Assembly (NCBI RefSeq): GCF_001905095.1 | Contig: NZ_LWLS01000035.1 | Coordinates: 1-34,242 of the forward strand | Direction of reading: 5' to 3' | DNA length: 34,242 bases | Source: Micromonospora sp. CB01531 | GTDB lineage: Bacteria; Actinomycetota; Actinomycetes; Mycobacteriales; Micromonosporaceae | Shown here: positions 29,880 to 34,242 of the stretch, piece by piece | How positions within the stretch are numbered: position 1 is the first letter of the stretch | Layout of the letters: each line of letters begins with the position of its first letter | Made by a program: the position numbers and the translations under genes | The notes under the pieces: model-generated | The model's input: the letters and a program-made list of their open reading frames with translations, nothing else | Told to the model about the DNA's origin: nothing | Database searches by the model: none

Positions 29880-30440
29880 ATGGCCGTCGACCCCGCTCCC
29901 CCGCTCGCCACCATCGCGGCCGCGCTGCGCCGCGAGCGCGACCGGGCCGGGATCTCGCTGACCGAACTCGCCCGCCGGGCCGGCATCGCCAAGTCCACCC
30001 TGTCCCAGTTGGAGTCCGGGGTCGGCAACCCGAGCGTCGAGACGCTGTGGGCGCTGGGGGTGGCGCTGGGCGTGCCGTTCAGCCGGCTGGTCGAGCCGCC
30101 CACGGCCGCCGTCCGGGTGGTCCGCGCCGGCGAGGGCCCGCGGATCCGCTCCGAGCATGCCGACTTCAGCGCCACGCTGCTCGCCGCCGGAGCGCCGCAC
30201 GCCCGTCGCGACGTCTACGTGATGGAGCTGGAGCCGGGTGCGGTGCGGGTGGCCGAGCCGCACACCCCGCGCAGCGTCGAGCATGTCGTGGTCGCCACCG
30301 GGCGGATGCGCCTCGGCCCGGAGTCCGACCTGGTCGAGCTGGGTCCGGGCGACTACGCCACGTTCCCCGGTGACACGCCGCACCGGTACGAGGCCCTCGT
30401 TCCGGGCACTTTCGCGGTGCTGGTGATGGAGCACCCGTGA
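29880..30440 (+). CDS. XRE-family regulator with C-terminal cupin domain
   Basis: A 186-aa transcription factor. A helix-turn-helix spans about residues 10-65 (LRRERDRAGISLTELARRAG, then KSTLSQLESGVGNPSVETLW). A cupin_2 barrel spans about 110-180 (EHVVVATGRMRLG, LGPGDYATFPGDTPHRYEAL), with His/Glu placed for a metal or small-ligand pocket. Such proteins are local sensors that control a divergent transporter or catabolic gene. Here that is azlC-azlD, so an amino acid-like effector is plausible (inference). The ATG at 29880 has GGAG 6 nt upstream. The reading frame extends back to 28704 but that part is antisense to azlC-azlD. Convergent with the ABC genes; 30441-30507 holds no clear terminator. 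Confidence 0.92.
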   Translation: MAVDPAPPLATIAAALRRERDRAGISLTELARRAGIAKSTLSQLESGVGNPSVETLWALGVALGVPFSRLVEPPTAAVRVVRAGEGPRIRSEHADFSATLLAAGAPHARRDVYVMELEPGAVRVAEPHTPRSVEHVVVATGRMRLGPESDLVELGPGDYATFPGDTPHRYEALVPGTFAVLVMEHP

Positions 30441-30507
30441 GCCGGCGACGGCCCGGCCGGCACGACCCGCTCCCGCGCGCACCTGGCGACGCGCCGGTAG
30501 GCCCTTG

Positions 30508-31497
30508 CTACTCGGTCACCCACACCTGCTCACCGACCTCGGCCGGGGCGCGGTAGAGCCGGGCGACGACCTCCTCGATGTCCGGCTCGACGATCGCGAT
30601 GTCCCGCAACGCGGCCAGGCCGGCCAGCCCGGCCACCACCTCGGCGACAGTCGCCGACTCGAGCACGAAGACCAACCGGTGCCCGTCCGCCTCCACCCGC
30701 TGCAACGGGGCGCCGGGCAGTGCCGGCGGCTCGGGCAGCGCGGTGTCCAGCTCGGCGACGACCATCCGGCGGGAGCCGTACCGGCTGTGCAGGGCGGCGA
30801 TCGAGCCGTCGTGCACCACCCGGCCGTGGTCGATCACCACCAGTCGCCGGCAGAGCCGCTCGATGTCGGCCAGGTCGTGGGTGGTGAGCACCAGCGTGGT
30901 GTCGCCGGCCCGGCCCAGCTCGGCCAGGAAGCCGCGGACCGCCTGCTTGCTCACCACGTCCAGCCCGATGGTCGGCTCGTCGAGGAAGAGCACCTCCGGG
31001 CCGTGCAGCAGCGCGGCGGTCAGCTCGCCACGCATCCGCTGGCCGAGGGAGAGCTGCCGGACCGGGGTGTCCAGGAACTCGTCGAGGTCGAGCAGGCTCC
31101 GGCACCGGGCCAGCCGGGCCGCGTGCTCGCCCGCGGGCACGTGGTAGACGTGCCGGAGCAGCTCGAACGAGTCGCGCAGCGGCAGGTCCCACCAGAGCTG
31201 CGAGCGCTGGCCGAAGACCACGCCGATGCGCAGCGCCAGCCGGGTACGCTCGGCCACCGGGCGCAGGCCGCACACCCGGGCCTCCCCCGCCGACGGCATC
31301 AACACGCCAGTGAGCATCTTCAGCGTGGTCGACTTCCCGGCGCCGTTCGGGCCGATGTAGCCGAGCATCTCACCGCGCTCGACCCGCAGGTCGACCCCGT
31401 CGACCGCGGTGACCGTCCGCTTCTCCCGGCGCAGCCGGCCCGCCTTGATTCGGACCGTGAACTCCTTGCGCAGCCCGCGCATCTCGATGACGCTCAT
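30508..31497 (-). CDS. ABC-2 type exporter ATP-binding protein
   Basis: A 329-aa ATPase. Walker A is GPNGAGKST (49-57); the Q-loop region reads VFGQRSQLWWDLPL; the signature is LSLGQRMRGEL; Walker B is VLFLDEPTIGLD; and the switch His is in TTHDL. The QRSQLWWDLP segment and the C-terminal ~80-residue extension are typical of the subfamily paired with ABC2_membrane_6/DUF990 permeases. It powers the two permeases encoded upstream. The ATG at 31497 overlaps the stop of the first permease (ATGA). Last gene of the operon. Substrate unknown. Confidence 0.92.
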   Translation of the reverse strand: MSVIEMRGLRKEFTVRIKAGRLRREKRTVTAVDGVDLRVERGEMLGYIGPNGAGKSTTLKMLTGVLMPSAGEARVCGLRPVAERTRLALRIGVVFGQRSQLWWDLPLRDSFELLRHVYHVPAGEHAARLARCRSLLDLDEFLDTPVRQLSLGQRMRGELTAALLHGPEVLFLDEPTIGLDVVSKQAVRGFLAELGRAGDTTLVLTTHDLADIERLCRRLVVIDHGRVVHDGSIAALHSRYGSRRMVVAELDTALPEPPALPGAPLQRVEADGHRLVFVLESATVAEVVAGLAGLAALRDIAIVEPDIEEVVARLYRAPAEVGEQVWVTE

Positions 31498-32378
31498 GAT
31501 CCCGTACTCCGGTAGTGACGGATCCCGACCCGCCAGGCCAGGGTGGCGATCGCCGCGGCGACCACCGCGACACCCGGCGCCGCCCAGCCGACCCAGCCGG
31601 GCAGGCCGAGCGGGTCGGCCCGGCCGAGCAGCGCCAGCGCCGGGTGGTAGCTGACGAAGGCGAACCCCATCCCGTACGCGAAGAGCGCCCTGAACCAGCT
31701 GCCGTAGACGGTGACCGGATACGAGGTGAAGTCACGCCCGCCGTAGGTGACCGAGTTGGCCAGTTCGCCGGAGTCGATCCAGTAGAACGACACGGTGGCC
31801 GTGGTGACGAAGACCGAACCGAAGAAGACCACCGCGGCGAGCGGGGCGACCACCGCCAGCGCCACCCGCCCCGGCGTCCACTGGATGCCGGCCGAGGCGA
31901 GCGCCACCACCAGCACGGCCAGCCCGAAGACCGCCCGGGAGACCTTGCGCAGCGGCAGGTCCATCAGCAGCAACTGGGGCAGCGCGGCCAGTGGGCGGAC
32001 CAGCACGGCGTCGAAGAGGCCGGTGCGGACGTACCGGGGCAGTCGCTCGATGTTGCCGACCAGCAGGTCCGCCGTGGCGAACGCGAACGACGACAGGCCG
32101 ACGATCACCAGCGTCTCGCGGAGCGTGAAGCCGCCGAGCTCGCGGGTGACCCCGAAGAGCACCAGCACGGTGACCACGTCGAACACCGTGGCCCCGACGT
32201 TGCCGACCAGGTCCACCACGAACGACGCCCGGTACGCGGCCTGCGACCGGGCCTGCGCGCCGAGCAGCGCCCGGTATGCGGCCAGCCCGGGCGGTCGCCG
32301 GTCCGCACCGCTCGGCCACACCGGTCCACTCGCCACGGCCGACCGGCCCGGGTCGGTCAGCGTCCCCGGCTCAGCCAC
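31494..32378 (-). CDS. ABC-2 family permease (DUF990-like), subunit 1
   Basis: A 294-aa permease with about six helices. Motifs: YRASFVVDLVGNVGATVFDVV, GNIERLPRYVRTGLFDAVLVRPLAALPQLL, and VTYGGRDFTSYPVTVYGSWFRALF. These are the ABC2_membrane_6 hallmarks (an R-x-G-x-x-D-x-x-L-x-R-P stretch after helix 3). GTG 32378 is the best-placed start, 20 nt after the partner permease stop, but its Shine-Dalgarno is weak. The start lies in the second copy of a short direct duplication. The N-terminal ~35 residues are unstructured. Confidence 0.87.
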   Translation of the reverse strand: MAEPGTLTDPGRSAVASGPVWPSGADRRPPGLAAYRALLGAQARSQAAYRASFVVDLVGNVGATVFDVVTVLVLFGVTRELGGFTLRETLVIVGLSSFAFATADLLVGNIERLPRYVRTGLFDAVLVRPLAALPQLLLMDLPLRKVSRAVFGLAVLVVALASAGIQWTPGRVALAVVAPLAAVVFFGSVFVTTATVSFYWIDSGELANSVTYGGRDFTSYPVTVYGSWFRALFAYGMGFAFVSYHPALALLGRADPLGLPGWVGWAAPGVAVVAAAIATLAWRVGIRHYRSTGS

Positions 32379-32414
32379 CCCGCACCGCCTGCCGCGGTTC
32401 AGCCACCCTGCACC
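32364..32414. repeat. 23-bp imperfect tandem duplication at the permease gene junction
   Basis: 32392-32414 and 32364-32386 are identical at 20 of 23 positions, offset by 28 bp. The first copy (in minus-strand order) carries the stop of the upstream permease; the second carries the GTG start of the next. Confidence 0.75.
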
Positions 32415-33250
32415 ACCATGCGGCGCTCGGCTCGGCGCTGCACCAGGCGGCACAGGGCGAGCAGCGCCACGGCCCAACCGAGCTGCACCCCGACCAGGCC
32501 GAACTGGACCGCTGCCGGGTCCCGTTCGACCAGCACGTCGAGCGGGATCTGGAGCAGGCTCGGGAACGGAGTCCCGTACCGCAGCCCGGCCTCCAGCCAG
32601 CCGGGCAGGAAGCCCAGCGGGAAGTAGAGGCCGGCGAGCACGCCGGAGCAGAGCGTCCACAGGATCAGCGGACCCCGGACGTCCTGCAACCAGTACGCGG
32701 TGGCGTTGACCAGGTATCGGCAGCCGAAGCAGACCACCACGGCGAGCAGCACGGAGAACGCGAAGAGCGGCAGGGTGGCCCAGCGGCGGGGCAGGTACAC
32801 GTCGAAGAAGAGCAGACCGATCAGCACCGGCGGTAGCAGCCGGGACAGCGAGGCGAACCCGGCGCGGCCCAGGTCGGTGGCGAAGTAGCTGGTCACGGGG
32901 TGGATCGGGCGGAGCAGGTCGGCGGCGATCTCGCCGGTCCGGATCCGGTCGGCCAGCTCGGTCCAACCCCAGATCGCGACCACCGCCAGCAGCCCCTGCC
33001 CGACCCAGACGAAGGTGGCGAGCTGGGCGCGGTCGTAGCCGGCGACCCGCCCCGCCGCGCCGGCGGCCGCGACGAAGATGTAGTAGCGCAGGAAGCCGAA
33101 AACGCTGTTGGTGACCACTCCCGCCACGGCGGCCTGGCGGTAGGTGGCGTGACGCCGAAACCCAGATCCCACTATGGCGCCGAATGTCCGAAACCATCGG
33201 GTAACGTTTGAGTCCGTGGGCGGTGCCACAGTGGCGGTGACAGAGCCCAC
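32399..33250 (-). CDS. ABC-2 family permease (DUF990-like), subunit 2
   Basis: A 283-aa permease, also of the ABC2_membrane_6 type, about six helices. It carries ATYRQAAVAGVVTNSVFGFL, WTELADRIRTGEIAADLLRP, and LYFPLGFLPGWLE. It forms a heterodimer with the next gene's product (inference from operon structure). The GTG at 33250 is a firm start: AAGGAGGG precedes it by 7 nt. First gene of the exporter operon. TAGAGT at 33299-33294 is the likely -10. The C-terminus is short and basic (RRAERRMVVQGG). Confidence 0.9.
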   Translation of the reverse strand: MGSVTATVAPPTDSNVTRWFRTFGAIVGSGFRRHATYRQAAVAGVVTNSVFGFLRYYIFVAAAGAAGRVAGYDRAQLATFVWVGQGLLAVVAIWGWTELADRIRTGEIAADLLRPIHPVTSYFATDLGRAGFASLSRLLPPVLIGLLFFDVYLPRRWATLPLFAFSVLLAVVVCFGCRYLVNATAYWLQDVRGPLILWTLCSGVLAGLYFPLGFLPGWLEAGLRYGTPFPSLLQIPLDVLVERDPAAVQFGLVGVQLGWAVALLALCRLVQRRAERRMVVQGG

Positions 33251-33349
33251 GCCGTTACCCTCCTTCCGCAGCCACGACGTGCCGGACCGGGCGACTCTAC
33301 CGGCGCGCCGGGCGCCCAGCGCGACAATTTCCAACGAGGTGACATCGCC

Positions 33350-33415
33350 GTGAGCGAGCGACGCGAGCCGGCCCGGGGGCCGCGCCGCGCCGGCGGCGAC
33401 GGGACCTGCCGATGA
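33350..33415 (+). CDS. Short, degenerate relative of the coupling cassette (21-aa ORF)
   Basis: It starts GTGAGCGAGCGA, the same 12 bases as the cassettes at 20700 and 21919, and ends with a TGA overlapping the ATG of the next gene (ATGA). The interior is different, and it is 66 nt long in place of 75. The GTG is preceded by GAGGTGA. It is placed in the same position and manner as the full copies, so probably a diverged member. Confidence 0.45.
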   Translation: MSERREPARGPRRAGGDGTCR

Positions 33416-34242
33416 GCGGCTGGGACCAGTGGCGCGAGCTGGCCGAACCGTCCTGGGCCGCCGAACCCACCCACGAGTGGCGGCCACAGTTTCCGGGCCA
33501 GCGGTACCCCGGTGACATCGGCGTCGAGTACCTGACCTCACGCGCGCCGCGTGGCCGGGCCGTCGTCGGCCGGGCCGAGGTGCAACCCGTCAGCCCCGCG
33601 CCGGCCGAGGACCCGTACCCGGTCAGCCCGGCAGGCCCAGACGAGCGGCGCGGCGGCCACCCGGTGAGCCCGCCAGGCCCGGACGGCCGGCGCGGCGCGC
33701 ACCCGGTGAGCCCGGCAGGCCCGGACGAGCGGCGCGGCGCGTACCCGGTCAGCCCGGCAGGCCCCGACGAGCGGCGCGGCGGCCTCCCGGGACCGCGCCG
33801 TTCGGGCGAGCGGCGCGGGCACCCGGACGGGCGCGGCGCGGAGGAGTCGCACCCGGACGGGCGGCGGGCGTGGGCGGACCGGCGCGCCCCCGGCGACGGA
33901 CCCCGGCGCGGCCCGGTACCGCACCCCGGCGACCGGTACGACCCGCACGAGCGGACCCCGGAGCGCGCCGCGGGCCGGCCCGACGACCGGTACGACCAGC
34001 GCTGGGTGCACCCCGAGCCGGGACGGCGGACGCCGGACGCGCAGCGGCCGGTCTCCCCCGCGCCCGAGCCCGGCTGGCTCCCGGAACCCGGCGAGTTCCC
34101 GCCCCGTTCCCAGCCGCGACCGCCCTGGTCGGAGCCGCGCCGGGGCCCGGCCGACGGGCGACCCAACGGCACCCCGCCCAGCCCGGTGGACCGGCGGCAG
34201 CCGGCGTACGACGGCCCGGCCGACCAGCGGCGCCCGGCATCC
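33412..34242 (+). CDS. Disordered Pro/Arg/Gly-rich protein, 3' end beyond window
   Basis: An open frame from the ATG at 33412 runs 277 codons to the last base without a stop, so only its N-terminal part is seen. It opens MSGWDQWRELAEPSWAAEPT, aromatic and acidic, then turns into low-complexity sequence dominated by P, R, G, D and E. Four 14-residue repeats occupy residues 69-124, and DRYDPHERTPE/DRYDQRW-like segments follow. No domain or membrane helix is visible so far. GC at third positions is normal for a real gene here, and the start overlaps a cassette-like ORF. Such tails often precede a folded C-terminal domain outside the window. Function not assignable. Confidence 0.75.
   Translation, partial: MSGWDQWRELAEPSWAAEPTHEWRPQFPGQRYPGDIGVEYLTSRAPRGRAVVGRAEVQPVSPAPAEDPYPVSPAGPDERRGGHPVSPPGPDGRRGAHPVSPAGPDERRGAYPVSPAGPDERRGGLPGPRRSGERRGHPDGRGAEESHPDGRRAWADRRAPGDGPRRGPVPHPGDRYDPHERTPERAAGRPDDRYDQRWVHPEPGRRTPDAQRPVSPAPEPGWLPEPGEFPPRSQPRPPWSEPRRGPADGRPNGTPPSPVDRRQPAYDGPADQRRPAS
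33616..33783 (+). repeat. Four tandem 42-bp units coding for a 14-aa repeat
   Basis: Units at 33616, 33658, 33700 and 33742 encode (Y/H)PVSP(A/P)GPD(E/G)RRG(A/G). They are in frame within the partial disordered protein. Units 1, 3 and 4 are nearly identical; unit 2 has two substitutions of residue. In-frame period suggests copy-number change by recombination is tolerated. Confidence 0.9.

Noticed and set aside
33616..33783. The 42-bp repeats as a CRISPR array
   Set aside because: Units are contiguous with no spacers and keep the reading frame, so they are coding repeats.

Overview
The window is very GC-rich (third codon positions almost all G/C), starts many genes with GTG, and carries an actinobacterial respiratory cluster (qcrCAB-ctaE, ctaC-ctaF). 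The gene set and the 24-codon leader cassettes described below suggest a member of the Micromonosporaceae (Micromonospora/Salinispora type); the family assignment is inference from gene content and style. Several genes (pimB, a DnaQ/GIY-YIG fusion, trpD, ctaE-qcrCAB, ctaF-ctaC, adoK, an ErpA-like protein) are those I remember as the Mycobacterium tuberculosis Rv2188c-Rv2204c neighbourhood, so this is conserved chromosomal core with local rearrangement, not a genomic island. I see no tRNA, rRNA, CRISPR array, insertion sequence or prophage gene.

Layout. 1-452: no gene; a CCCCGCG heptamer array and a 94-bp palindromic element. 453-4865 (minus): pimB glycosyltransferase, M48 membrane protease, a 71-aa Cys-rich protein, a coiled-coil/NYN protein. 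4963-10534 (plus): DnaQ-GIY-YIG fusion, a short RelA/SpoT homologue, then NUDIX, nucleotidyltransferase and a stand-alone Lrp/AsnC sensor domain. 10599-15787 (minus): secreted DUF4142 protein, then ctaE-qcrC-qcrA-qcrB. 15896-18916 (plus): ctaG, a degenerate receiver protein, trpD and a small Cys-rich protein. 19122-20529 (minus): ctaC-ctaF. 20700-22217 (plus): cysteine desulfurase and TusA. 22283-25152 (minus): adenosine kinase, ErpA-like protein, glycerate kinase. 25212-28649 (plus): nadA, murA, a DUF3043 membrane protein. 28702-30440: azlC-azlD exporter divergent from an XRE-cupin regulator. 30508-33250 (minus): three-gene ABC-2 exporter. 33412-end (plus): start of a disordered, repeat-bearing protein cut by the window edge.

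Working together, qcrCAB and ctaC/E/F supply most of an actinobacterial bc1-aa3 supercomplex; subunit I (ctaD) is not in the window, and ctaG is a copper-assembly factor. The cysteine desulfurase, TusA, ErpA-like protein and NadA (an Fe-S enzyme) form a loose sulfur/Fe-S theme.

The most unusual signal is a family of exactly 75-nt cassettes at 14211-14285, 20700-20774 and 21919-21993, with a shorter relative at 33350-33415. Each is a complete small reading frame whose stop codon overlaps the start codon of the next gene (GTGA/ATGA). Two also begin inside the stop codon of the previous gene. They look like frame-perfect insertions that preserve translational coupling. Differences between copies fall evenly over the three codon positions, so the peptide itself does not appear to be what is conserved. 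Unrelated short upstream frames with the same overlap precede the M48 gene and murA. All alignments and counts here were made by eye.
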